A DNA stretch of 64,000 bases, taken from assembly GCF_900537995.1 (NCBI RefSeq), contig NZ_LR027880.1, positions 3,418,001 to 3,482,000 of the forward strand, read 5' to 3'. Source of the stretch: Roseburia intestinalis L1-82. GTDB taxonomy: Bacteria > Bacillota > Clostridia > Lachnospirales > Lachnospiraceae. The position numbers were made by a program, and so were the translations under genes. Shown here piece by piece: positions 25,164 to 33,113 of the stretch. The notes beneath the pieces are model-generated. The model was not told the DNA's origin. It worked only from the letters and a program-made list of their open reading frames with translations, and made no database searches. Numbering within the stretch: the first letter of the stretch is position 1; every line of letters begins with the position of its first letter.

Positions 25164-26327
25164 TTATCTTTTTGTATTTTCTGCCATGATCGCATCAGCA
25201 AGTTCCATCGCTTTTTTCGTCATCGCATCGATATTATAGTATTTGTATTCTGCCAGTCGTCCGAGCAGATAAAAATGTGGCAGTCCACCTGCAAGCGCAT
25301 GATATTTTTCATAGAGTTCCTGGTTCTTTGGCTCTAATATCGCATAGTAAGGAATTTCTCCCTCCGCTCCTGTGTAGGCAAACGGATACTCTTTCACGAT
25401 TGTGGTTCCGTCCGTGTTCTTTTGTCCGGTCAGATACTTAAACTCTGTGATTCTTGTAAAATCCTCACTGACCGTGTAATTGACCACGCTGTGTCCCTGA
25501 TAAGATTCTTTCTCATAATGTTCAAAGTCAAATCTTAAGGAACGATATGGAAGCCTTCCAAACTGACAGTCAAACAACTCATCCAGTGCGCCCGTATAGA
25601 TAACCTCTCCGTCAAACGGTGTTCCATCAAAATAAATCTGATTTTCTTCAAAACGCAATCTCTCTTTACAGTCAACACCTGTCTCAACCGTGATGTTCTC
25701 ATGGTCTAACATGCGCTCAAACATCGGTGTGAAACCTTCCTTCGGCACTCCCTGATATTTGTCCTGAAAATAGCGGTTGTCATAAGAAACCAGCACCGGC
25801 ACACGGCCTGTCACTTCCGGGCTGATATCCTCCGGTTTTTGTCCCCACTGCTTCATGGTATATTTTAAAAATACATTTTCGTACACAAACTGTGCGATCT
25901 CGCGGATGTCCGGATCTTCATTTTCCCGCAGTTTCATGATCGGCACGCGGCTTCCCTCTCCGTATGCAGCAATCAGTTTCTGCTCTAATGCATCTGCTTT
26001 TTCCTTTTCATATACCATATGAAGCGTATTTAAATTAAACGGAACCGGGATCAGACGATCCCCGACCTTTGCTACCACCTCATGTCCGAATGCATACCAG
26101 TCCGTAAATCTTGAGAGATACTGATATACTTCTTCTATTCCTGTATGAAAAATATGTGGTCCATAATTATGTATTAATATTCCATGTTCATCCGGCTCAT
26201 CATAGCAGTTACCTCCGATATGACTGCGTCTCTCTAAAACCAGTACTTTCTTTCCTGCTTCCTCTGCAAGCTTTCTCGCACTGACAGCACCCGCAATTCC
26301 TGCGCCGATCACGATACAATCGTACAT
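25164..26327 (-). CDS. glf: UDP-galactopyranose mutase
   Basis: 387 residues from the ATG at 26327, preceded by AAGGAGG; the seven codons further upstream are leader sequence. Family knowledge: a flavoenzyme converting UDP-Galp to UDP-Galf. Seen: FAD-binding CIVIGAGIAGAVSARKLAE, RRSHIGGNCYDE near 39, HNYGPHIFHT near 60, FNLNTL, KYTMKQWG near 165, RVPVLVSYDNRYFQDKYQG near 185 and Y-rich C-terminal NYTV, LGRLAEYKYYNID. First gene of an operon with a GT2 and a DUF4190-like protein. Indicates galactofuranose in the surface polymer. Confidence 0.95.
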   Translation of the reverse strand: MYDCIVIGAGIAGAVSARKLAEEAGKKVLVLERRSHIGGNCYDEPDEHGILIHNYGPHIFHTGIEEVYQYLSRFTDWYAFGHEVVAKVGDRLIPVPFNLNTLHMVYEKEKADALEQKLIAAYGEGSRVPIMKLRENEDPDIREIAQFVYENVFLKYTMKQWGQKPEDISPEVTGRVPVLVSYDNRYFQDKYQGVPKEGFTPMFERMLDHENITVETGVDCKERLRFEENQIYFDGTPFDGEVIYTGALDELFDCQFGRLPYRSLRFDFEHYEKESYQGHSVVNYTVSEDFTRITEFKYLTGQKNTDGTTIVKEYPFAYTGAEGEIPYYAILEPKNQELYEKYHALAGGLPHFYLLGRLAEYKYYNIDAMTKKAMELADAIMAENTKR

Positions 26328-26370
26328 GTAATCCTCCTTGTTTTCCACTTTGTTTTACCATAGCCATTCT

Positions 26371-26399
26371 ATTATACACATTTTCCTACCGCAAACCAA
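26371..26399 (-). promoter_or_regulatory. sigma-A promoter of the glf operon
   Basis: Minus-strand TTGGTT (26399-26394), 17-nt spacer, TATAAT (26376-26371), about 45 bp upstream of the glf start codon. Confidence 0.6.
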
Positions 26400-26564
26400 T
26401 CAAATTTTTCTTTAGATATTCTTAATTTCTGCCAAAGTATGTAGTTGTTCATATTTTATTTACATAATTCTCACAAACAGGGCATACGGCGGTCACAATT
26501 CCCCGATATACTAAATTCAAAGTTAAGGCAACAAGTTAAAATTTTTCATAGAACTTTTTTTCAT

Positions 26565-26700
26565 ACCTGATGTAAGTCAGGTAGCCTTGCTTATCCGATA
26601 AGCAAGGTTCCTCCCAGCAAATAGTGAATTACTTCACTTTTCATACACACTCTTTTTCATAATGAATAGCCGGTGCTGTTGCACCGGCTCCCTCTTTTTA
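26565..26700. ncRNA. cluster of four hairpins, candidate small RNA
   Basis: Four inverted repeats in 125 bp: ACCTGA...TCAGGT (26565-26582), CCTTGCTTAT-ccg-ATAAGCAAGG (26585-26607), AGTGAA-ttac-TTCACT (26623-26638) and AGCCGGTGC-tgtt-GCACCGGCT (26668-26689). The last is followed on the plus strand by CCCTCTTTTT, a good intrinsic terminator; on the minus strand the same hairpin could serve mutY but lacks a T-run. No ORF is credible. A plus-strand transcript would need a promoter that I cannot assign with confidence. Confidence 0.4.
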
Positions 26701-26713
26701 TAAATATTTTCTT

Positions 26714-27901
26714 TTAAGCTTTCTTTTCATTTCCAAGAAGAATGTTCATATATTTCGCATACGCAGCAAAAGCGGACGGAATAGCATATTTTTCTTTTGC
26801 ATCTTCTGCTTCCACAAATAATAATCCATCTGCACGATTTTTTTCACACTGCACCTGTGGATGCATTTCCGGCTCCTCTACACGGACTGCATAACCTGTC
26901 ATGTGCCATTCGATATGGGAAAAAATATGTTTCGCCTCACCTAACGGCTGAATACGGATCGGTGCATACCCCATCTCTTTTACCATGGAAAGTACTTCCT
27001 CCTGTCCCATATTTCCTTCCACATTCGGAAGCTCATACAGTCCTGCCAAAAGTCCCTTTGCCGGTCTTTTCCGGATTGCAACCTTCTCATCATCCCTTAA
27101 AATCAGAACCGTTTTTTTCTCGATCTTTCGCGGTTTTGCCTTGCTCTTGACTGGTATCTGTCCGATCAGTTCCTGTTTTTTTGCCTCACAAAAATCCTTC
27201 CATGGACATTCGGTACAAAGCGGTGCACCGTTTGGCACACAGATCGTTGCTCCAAGTTCCATGAGTGCCTGGTTAAACGCACCGGCAAGATTCTGATGAT
27301 ATACCTTTGCCCTCAGATCATCTGCATCCTCCATCCATGGAAATACATTTTTTTCATTTCTGCCGTCTGCCCCATGCATCAATTTTTCTAATAATTTTTC
27401 CATCTCATTACGGAATGACTGTTTCATGATATCCGTATCATCCGCAGAAACGCGCGTTAAAACACGGAGCACATTTCCATCGACCGCCGGAACCGGGATT
27501 CCGTATGCGATAGATGCGACCGCTCCCGCTGTATAATGGCCGATCCCCTTTAGTTTCAACAGTTTCTCATAATCTGCCGGAAGTTGTCCACCATAATTTT
27601 CCACAACTTCCACAGCCGCTTTTTGCATGTTCCTGACACGGTTATAATAACCTAACCCCTCCCAAAGCTTTAAAAGTTCATCCTCCGGACACACTGCAAG
27701 TGCCTTTGCATCCGGCAGTGCCGTGGTAAACCGCTCAAAATACGGCTTTACCGCCTCCACTCTCGTCTGCTGGAGCATGATCTCCGAAACCCACACCCGG
27801 TATGGAGTCGGTTTCTCTCGCCATGGCAATACACGGGCATGATTTAAAAACCATTGCAATAATGGGGATACCAGTTGCTTTAAGTCGTAATCTTTTAACA
27901 T
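26714..27901 (-). CDS. mutY: A/G-specific adenine glycosylase
   Basis: 395 residues. Family knowledge: removes A mispaired with 8-oxoG. Seen: LPWREKPTPYRVWVSEIMLQQT with catalytic Glu near 40, helix-hairpin-helix LKGIGHYTAGAVASIAYG, VPAVDGNVLRV with catalytic Asp near 138, a [4Fe-4S] cluster CVPNGAPLC-TEC-PWKDFC (C-x7-C-x2-C-x5-C), and a C-terminal NUDIX-like domain for 8-oxoG recognition (LAGLYELPN, IFSHIEWHM). An extra stretch of about 25-30 residues (HGADGRNEKNVFPWMEDADD) sits between the catalytic Asp region and GAFNQALMELG and is absent from typical MutY. Confidence 0.93.
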   Translation of the reverse strand: MLKDYDLKQLVSPLLQWFLNHARVLPWREKPTPYRVWVSEIMLQQTRVEAVKPYFERFTTALPDAKALAVCPEDELLKLWEGLGYYNRVRNMQKAAVEVVENYGGQLPADYEKLLKLKGIGHYTAGAVASIAYGIPVPAVDGNVLRVLTRVSADDTDIMKQSFRNEMEKLLEKLMHGADGRNEKNVFPWMEDADDLRAKVYHQNLAGAFNQALMELGATICVPNGAPLCTECPWKDFCEAKKQELIGQIPVKSKAKPRKIEKKTVLILRDDEKVAIRKRPAKGLLAGLYELPNVEGNMGQEEVLSMVKEMGYAPIRIQPLGEAKHIFSHIEWHMTGYAVRVEEPEMHPQVQCEKNRADGLLFVEAEDAKEKYAIPSAFAAYAKYMNILLGNEKKA

Positions 27902-27970
27902 GTATGTCTCAAACTTTCTTTGTTATATAGCAGCCTTCATGTCTGCGCTTATTTTTTTCAAACCAGTACC

Positions 27971-29149
27971 TTATTTGAGGTCAAACTGGCTGACAAATAC
28001 TGCGATCTTCTCTAAACATTTCTTAATAATGTCTTTGGAATAAGCATAAGAGCAGCGGATGTAACCCTCTGCACAACTTCCAAATGCGTCTCCCGGAATG
28101 ACTGCCACCTTCTGTTCCTGCAGCAGACGGTTACAAAATTCCATGCTGGTAAGTCCTGTTTTTTTGATCGACGGGAATACATAAAATGCACCTTCCGGTT
28201 CTGTCACATCCAGTCCCATATTCCGGAACCCGTCCACCATGATCTTTCGTCTCTCATCGTATTCTTTACGCATCACATCGATCTCTTCGTCACGAACCGG
28301 ACTCGTCAGTGCTTCAAGCGCCGCCACCTGTGACGTTGTTCCTGCAGACATGGTCGTAAACTGATGGATCTTATTCATATGAAAAATAACTTCCGCAGGA
28401 CCCGCTGCAATACCCATACGCCATCCGGTCATTGCAAATGCTTTTGAAAAACCATTTAATACCACACAACGCTCATACATATCCGGCAGCGCCGCAATAG
28501 ATGCATGCTTTTTGCCATAGGTCAGCTCTGCATAAATCTCATCTGTAATCACAAAAATATCATGTGCGGTCACAACCTCACGGATTGCTTCTAAATCCTC
28601 TTTTTCCATGATCGCTCCGGTAGGGTTGTTGGGGAATGAGATCAGCAGTACTTTTGTTTTATCTGTAATTTTTTCTTCAAGTTCTTCCTTCGTCAGGCGG
28701 AATTTATTCTCTGCCTTTAACGGGATGGAAACCGGAATGCCGCCACACAATTCCACACACGGAATATAGGAAACATAGCAAGGTTCTACAACTAACACCT
28801 CATCCCCCGGATCCACCAGTGCACGAAGCGCCAGATCAATACCCTCACTTGCTCCCATCGTGATCAGGATCTCATTTTCCCTGTCATAATGAAGTCCAAA
28901 CTTCTCTAAATACTCTGCAGCTGCCGCACGGAGTTCGACCGTACCGCGATTATCGGTATACTTTGTCTCACCTCTTTTGATTGAAGCAATCGCTGCCTCC
29001 CTGACATGTTCCGGTGTCGGAAAATCCGGCTCGCCGACACCAAGTGACAATGCTCCCTCCATCGTATTTGCAATATCAAAAAAGTCCTTGATCCCTGAAT
29101 CCGGCATCTCCTTTACTACCTTAGATAAGTATGATTTGCTTGTGTCCAT
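27971..29149 (-). CDS. PLP-dependent aminotransferase, class I/II
   Basis: 392 residues from the ATG at 29149 (AGAGG 7 nt upstream). Fold type I: SLGVGEPDFPTPEHV near 40, YTDNRGTVELR near 64, FPNNPTGA near 170, DEIYAELTYG near 202, and the PLP-lysine motif NGFSKAFAMTGWRMG near 236. Closest in pattern to the Firmicutes aspartate/aromatic aminotransferases often called PatA or AspB-like. Amino donor is not determinable from sequence. Monocistronic, divergent from crt. Confidence 0.88.
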   Translation of the reverse strand: MDTSKSYLSKVVKEMPDSGIKDFFDIANTMEGALSLGVGEPDFPTPEHVREAAIASIKRGETKYTDNRGTVELRAAAAEYLEKFGLHYDRENEILITMGASEGIDLALRALVDPGDEVLVVEPCYVSYIPCVELCGGIPVSIPLKAENKFRLTKEELEEKITDKTKVLLISFPNNPTGAIMEKEDLEAIREVVTAHDIFVITDEIYAELTYGKKHASIAALPDMYERCVVLNGFSKAFAMTGWRMGIAAGPAEVIFHMNKIHQFTTMSAGTTSQVAALEALTSPVRDEEIDVMRKEYDERRKIMVDGFRNMGLDVTEPEGAFYVFPSIKKTGLTSMEFCNRLLQEQKVAVIPGDAFGSCAEGYIRCSYAYSKDIIKKCLEKIAVFVSQFDLK

Positions 29150-29244
29150 GGTTTTTCCTCTTTTCTGTGTCTTTGTCAAAATATCATACCACCTATCATA
29201 GCACTTTTTCTACCAAATTTATAGTGAATTTTTCCCATAATCTA

Positions 29245-29273
29245 TTGACAAATTCAGGGAAAAGCTGTACGCT
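29245..29273 (+). promoter_or_regulatory. sigma-A promoter of the crotonase gene
   Basis: TTGACA (29245-29250), 17-nt spacer, TACGCT (29268-29273). A long AGGAGGG ribosome site follows at 29313. Confidence 0.6.
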
Positions 29274-29328
29274 ATTAATAACGTATATTGTTAATTTTTT
29301 ATCAAACTATTCAGGAGGGTTCCAAACG

Positions 29329-30132
29329 ATGAGCGATTTTAACAATTTAAAACTGGAAGTTGCTGAGGAGATTGCTGTTCTTACAATTTCAAGACCAGCA
29401 GCATTAAACGCATTAAACAGCGAGACATTAGACGAGTTAAACACAGCATTAACTGAGATCGAAGCAAGAGACGACATCAAAGTCGTAATCTTAACCGGCG
29501 GTCCTGACAAGAAAGGCAACGAATTCAAATCTTTCGTAGCAGGCGCTGATATTTCTGAGATGGTAAACTTTACCGCAGCTGAAGCAAGAGCTTTCGGTAT
29601 GAGAGCTTCCGTACCATTCTTCAAATTAATGAACATGCGTCAGGTAACGATCGCAGCTGTTAATGGTTTTGCACTTGGCGGTGGATGTGAAATTTCCATG
29701 GCATGTGATATCCGTATCGCATCTGACAACGCTACTTTCGCACAGCCAGAGACAGGTCTTGGAATCATTCCTGGATTCGGCGGTACACAAAGACTTGCCC
29801 GTTTAGTAGGCATGGGACGCGCAAAAGAGATGATCTTTACCTGCGATTCCGTTGATGCAGCAGAAGCTTACCGCATCGGTCTTGTTAATAAAGTAGTTGC
29901 TCCGGAAGAGTTAATGAACACAGCAAAAGCTATGGCTAAGAAAATCATCTCCAAAGGAAGCTACGCTGTTTCCGTTGCAAAAGCAGCAATCAACAACGGT
30001 TATGATATGGACATCAAGAACGCTGTTGAGATGGAAGCAAACTTATTCGGCGTAACCTGCTCTACTCATGACAAAACAGAAGGTATGACTGCTTTCTTAG
30101 AGAGAAGAGCTGCTGATTTAACAGATTTCTAA
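29329..30132 (+). CDS. crt: enoyl-CoA hydratase / 3-hydroxybutyryl-CoA dehydratase (crotonase)
   Basis: 267 residues from the ATG at 29329 (AGGAGGG upstream). Crotonase fold: LTISRPAALNALNSETL near 18, oxyanion hole SFVAGADISEM near 65 and AAVNGFALGGGCEISMACDI near 105, with the catalytic Glu in the GGGCE segment and the second in AQPETGLGIIPGFGGTQRL near 142. Family knowledge: hydrates crotonyl-CoA in butyrate metabolism. Regular, GCA/GAA/AAA-rich codon use and a strong promoter, ribosome site and terminator suggest high expression. It stands alone, without thl, hbd, bcd or etf in the window, which is unusual for a butyrate-pathway crotonase. Confidence 0.9.
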   Translation: MSDFNNLKLEVAEEIAVLTISRPAALNALNSETLDELNTALTEIEARDDIKVVILTGGPDKKGNEFKSFVAGADISEMVNFTAAEARAFGMRASVPFFKLMNMRQVTIAAVNGFALGGGCEISMACDIRIASDNATFAQPETGLGIIPGFGGTQRLARLVGMGRAKEMIFTCDSVDAAEAYRIGLVNKVVAPEELMNTAKAMAKKIISKGSYAVSVAKAAINNGYDMDIKNAVEMEANLFGVTCSTHDKTEGMTAFLERRAADLTDF

Positions 30133-30143
30133 AAAAACATATC

Positions 30144-30179
30144 AAAAAAAAACGGGCTGATAATTCAGTCCGTTTTTTT
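30144..30179 (+). terminator. crt terminator
   Basis: AAAAAAACGGgCTGA-taat-TCAGtCCGTTTTTTT, a stem with one G-T pair flanked by A and T runs; strong on the plus strand and usable on the minus strand. Confidence 0.9.
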
Positions 30180-30238
30180 GATATACTCATATTCCAAATT
30201 TAATGTGCAGGTAATCTCTGATTACCTCTACGCATTTT

Positions 30239-30494
30239 TCACGCCCCCATCAAAACCGACACCACCGGCATCGTCACCACAGCAAGAATTGCCGTAAGCG
30301 CAACTCCTCTTGCCGCCAGATCATAATTTCCATCATATTGCTGTCATACTGCCGACAGGCGTTGCGAGCATGACCATACACACGCCTAAAATCATCGGAT
30401 CATCAACAAACTGCTTTATGATCCATGTGCCTGCAATCAAAAAAAGCGTCAGAACCCTCTTAGTTCCAACGCCTTTGTCAATAATTTTTATCAT
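30239..30494 (-). pseudogene. remnant of an auxin-efflux-carrier (AEC) family transporter
   Basis: The minus strand from the ATG at 30494 encodes MIKIIDKGVGTKRVLTLFLI, then a TM-like IKQFVDDPMILGVCMVMLAT, stopping after GSMTAI. A +1 shift resumes the family pattern (YDGNYDLAARGVALTAILAV, then TMPVVSVLMGA) to a stop at 30239-30241. This is the C-terminal part of an AEC permease; the N-terminal domain is gone and a frameshift or small deletion breaks the rest. Not functional. Confidence 0.7.
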
Positions 30495-30516
30495 TTGTAT
30501 GTAATATAGTCGATAG

Positions 30517-31386
30517 CTATATTTTTGTCAATATCCCGCTGTTTCTATATTTCAGTGGAGAAATGCCATATGCTTTTTTGAAACTTCTGATAAAATAGCT
30601 TACATTCTGGTATCCGCTCTGCATAGCTGTCTCCGTCACTGAAAGATCGGTGTCCTGTAACAACTGTTTTGCATTCTCCAAACGTAAATATGTTATATAT
30701 TGCGACAATGTAATATGGAAATGTTCCTTAAAATACCGCGATATATATTTTTCCGAAAGATGAAACTGTTCCCCAAATTCCTTTAGCGATATCTTTCCTG
30801 TAAAATTCTGCTGTATATATGAAACCATCTCTTTTTCTACAATATTTCTGCCGCTTGTATCATTTTCTATTACAAATCCTTTCTTCCACATTTCAAGAAT
30901 AAATTGTAAAAGAATTATTTTTGTCTTTATCTGCGCAGTTATTTTTGACTCAGTTTCATCATTTTCTGCCATATATATATCAATCAGCTGCTCACACAGT
31001 TCTTTTGCCGAGTCTTTTACTCTTGGGTTTATCATCAAATGACCGCTATTTAATGGTTCAAGCAATTTATCATCTAACATGTCATCGGTCCGAAAAGATA
31101 TATATTTTAACGGAAACAAAAATGTAAAATAATCCACAGTGCCGGTCTGTGAGCCCATAAGATGCAGATTGCCCGGCGATACAACGAACGCATCCCCTGC
31201 TTTTCCAATATAACTCTCTCCTGATATACTTACCGTCAGCAAACCACTTTTTACATATATAATCTCAAATTCATCATGCCAATGTACCGGTATCTGAAAT
31301 GACCGCCCCGCATTCTCTATGTGATATATACTAAATGGATTGTCCTTTGTACCATGTGGTTTATTTTCCTTTAATTCAAAGTACAT
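30517..31386 (-). CDS. AraC-family transcriptional regulator
   Basis: 289 residues from the ATG at 31386, chosen because TAGGAGAGAG lies just upstream and it begins 8 nt after the MATE stop codon. N-terminal cupin (IPVHWHDEFEIIYVKSGLLTV, AGDAFVVSPGNLHLM), C-terminal AraC HTH from about 190 (LKEFGEQFHLSEKYISRYFKEHF and MQSGYQNVSYFIRSFKKAYG, ISPLKYR). Co-transcribed behind the MATE pump, so it may regulate that pump or a linked stress. Isoleucine is often ATA here, unlike most neighbours. Confidence 0.87.
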   Translation of the reverse strand: MYFELKENKPHGTKDNPFSIYHIENAGRSFQIPVHWHDEFEIIYVKSGLLTVSISGESYIGKAGDAFVVSPGNLHLMGSQTGTVDYFTFLFPLKYISFRTDDMLDDKLLEPLNSGHLMINPRVKDSAKELCEQLIDIYMAENDETESKITAQIKTKIILLQFILEMWKKGFVIENDTSGRNIVEKEMVSYIQQNFTGKISLKEFGEQFHLSEKYISRYFKEHFHITLSQYITYLRLENAKQLLQDTDLSVTETAMQSGYQNVSYFIRSFKKAYGISPLKYRNSGILTKI

Positions 31387-31394
31387 ACTCTCTC

Positions 31395-32717
31395 CTACAA
31401 TTCTACAAGGCTCTTGCTTTTCCATTTTCCGCTCTTCCATCTAAGAACCATTCCAACAGCTCTCGCGCACTCATCACCTGCCATGGCAATATATGCTCCT
31501 ACTGCCTGAAGTCCCATATGTATTCCAAGAAAATATGTTCCACCAACTGCAAACAGATACATAAATATCGCACCCATTATAACCGGAAAAACCGCATCTC
31601 CACTGGTTTTTAATGCCTGACCATATACAAGATTTGTCACCCTTCCAAATTCAAGGAATATATCTACTATTAACAGCCTTACCACAAGATTTATCATTTG
31701 CGCATCATCCGTAAATATATGAACTATAAAATGTCCGGACATCGCAAATGTCACAGAGAAGCACGTCGCTGTTATAAGACCATATACCACAGCTTTCCGC
31801 GTACCCCTGTCACATTCTTCAAACTCCTTTGATCCAATTCTCCAGCCAGTCATAATAGCATTAGCCTGTGCAAGTGCAGCTCCTATACAATACGAAAAAT
31901 TTGCTATCTGCATAGCATATGAACGGGCTGTAACATTCATTCCGACTGCATCCATCTGATTCATGAATCTTACTATAAGTGTCATTGCAACATTATAAAG
32001 TGCTGTTTCAAATGCAGAAGGAAAACCTATCTTAACAATCTGCGCAAGTATCTTCCGTGGCGGAATGCGCTCCGGACTCTGCTTTGCCTTTATCAGTACA
32101 GCACCCATGCCTGCTACAATGATAAGGTTCACAACTTTTGAAATAACTGTGGCAATAGCAACGCCCATTACTCCCCAATGAAATACAAACAGGAACACTG
32201 AATTAAATATTATATTAATGGCATTTCCTGCAATCGTTCCTATCAAGGAATGCTTTGTATATCCAAACACTCTGAGATAGCTGGAAAAAATGGGAATAAG
32301 CGCATTTAAAACACATGCACCTCCAACAATTTTAAGGTATGTTTCTGCCGGCTCAAGCAAAGCCGGAGAAATACTTACGATTCTAAGTATTTCTCCAGAA
32401 AAAAAAGCAATAATAACCGACATAAGGATACCTGTCAGAGCGTTAAACATAAGTCCAAGCTGTCTGGCCTGATATGCAATTCCAGGTCTCCCCGCTCCGA
32501 TATTTTGTGACATAACTGCTACCATACCGGATGATATTACCCCGAACATGATGATAAAAACACTTATATACGTATTTGCTGTTCCGACAGCTCCCACAGC
32601 CTGGTCGCTTACAGACGATAACATAAGTGTATCGACCATGCCTGAAAGCATATAAAATAAAGTCTCTAAGCATATTGGCACAGCCAGCTGTGTCAATGTT
32701 TTTCTTTCAGTTGCCAT
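31395..32717 (-). CDS. MATE-family multidrug/toxin efflux transporter
   Basis: 440 residues, 12 TM segments in two similar halves. MATE pattern: LAVPICLETLFYMLSGMVDTLMLS near 12, GAVGTANTYISVF, MSQNIGAGR near 75, and in the second half GFPSAFETALYNVAMTLIVRFM near 240, QANAIMTGWRIG. Expected to expel cationic compounds by Na+ or H+ antiport. First gene of a two-gene unit with an AraC regulator; RBS GGAG before the ATG. ATA codons and lower GC than neighbours, with a decayed carrier next door, hint at a turnover-prone region. Confidence 0.9.
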   Translation of the reverse strand: MATERKTLTQLAVPICLETLFYMLSGMVDTLMLSSVSDQAVGAVGTANTYISVFIIMFGVISSGMVAVMSQNIGAGRPGIAYQARQLGLMFNALTGILMSVIIAFFSGEILRIVSISPALLEPAETYLKIVGGACVLNALIPIFSSYLRVFGYTKHSLIGTIAGNAINIIFNSVFLFVFHWGVMGVAIATVISKVVNLIIVAGMGAVLIKAKQSPERIPPRKILAQIVKIGFPSAFETALYNVAMTLIVRFMNQMDAVGMNVTARSYAMQIANFSYCIGAALAQANAIMTGWRIGSKEFEECDRGTRKAVVYGLITATCFSVTFAMSGHFIVHIFTDDAQMINLVVRLLIVDIFLEFGRVTNLVYGQALKTSGDAVFPVIMGAIFMYLFAVGGTYFLGIHMGLQAVGAYIAMAGDECARAVGMVLRWKSGKWKSKSLVEL

Positions 32718-32819
32718 GTTTTTCTCCTATGAAAACTAATATAACATACATTATCAATAATATGGTATTTTTCTGCATATTTCTTGTATAATATTATGCA
32801 AAAATTGCATTATTTCTAC

Positions 32820-32943
32820 TTATTTACGAAGTGAATCAGCAAGTCTGTTAATTTTGCCCTGATCTGCATTATCATAGGAAAATATTTTATGATTCCACAT
32901 TCTCATCTCTGCATAAAATGTTGACGTTTCCCCCCAAATAGAC
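32820..32943 (-). pseudogene. possible 3' gene remnant upstream of the MATE gene
   Basis: An open minus-strand stretch ending in TAA at 32822-32820 gives a protein-like tail (TFYAEMRMWNHKIFSYDNAD, then QGKINRLADSLRK). No ribosome site or family match is evident, and its upstream part overlaps the proC promoter on the other strand. Probably the tail of a lost gene. Confidence 0.25.
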
Positions 32944-32949
32944 TAGGAT
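32921..32949 (+). promoter_or_regulatory. sigma-A promoter of proC
   Basis: TTGACG (32921-32926), 17-nt spacer, TAGGAT (32944-32949), directly upstream of the leader repeat array. Confidence 0.55.
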
Positions 32950-32971
32950 AGAATTTGAATGATAAATACGC

Positions 32972-33113
32972 AAAACAAGGAGGAAAATCCTGCCCAATGT
33001 GTTGGGCATTGCTCCTGCAATGGCAGTCGCATTTTGCTCCGCAAAACAAGGGGGAAAATCCTCTGCTCCTGCAATGGCAGTCGCATTTTGCTCCGCAAAA
33101 CAAGGAGGATTTT
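32972..33113 (+). repeat. tandem leader repeat carrying Shine-Dalgarno sites (proC)
   Basis: Unit 1 at 32972-33042 (71 bp), unit 2 at 33043-33096 (54 bp) and a 17-bp partial at 33097-33113 that provides the proC ribosome site AAGGAGG. Each unit begins AAAACAAGG(A/G)GG and AAAATCCT and ends with TCGCATTTTGCTCCGC, which folds with the next AAAAC. Unit 1 carries an extra hairpin, GCCCAA-tgtg-TTGGGC. The module is the same as at padR (5380-5499). Confidence 0.8.

Noticed and set aside
32972..33113. Tandem repeats considered as a CRISPR array
   Set aside because: Units are contiguous without unique spacers, each contains a ribosome site, and no cas genes are present.
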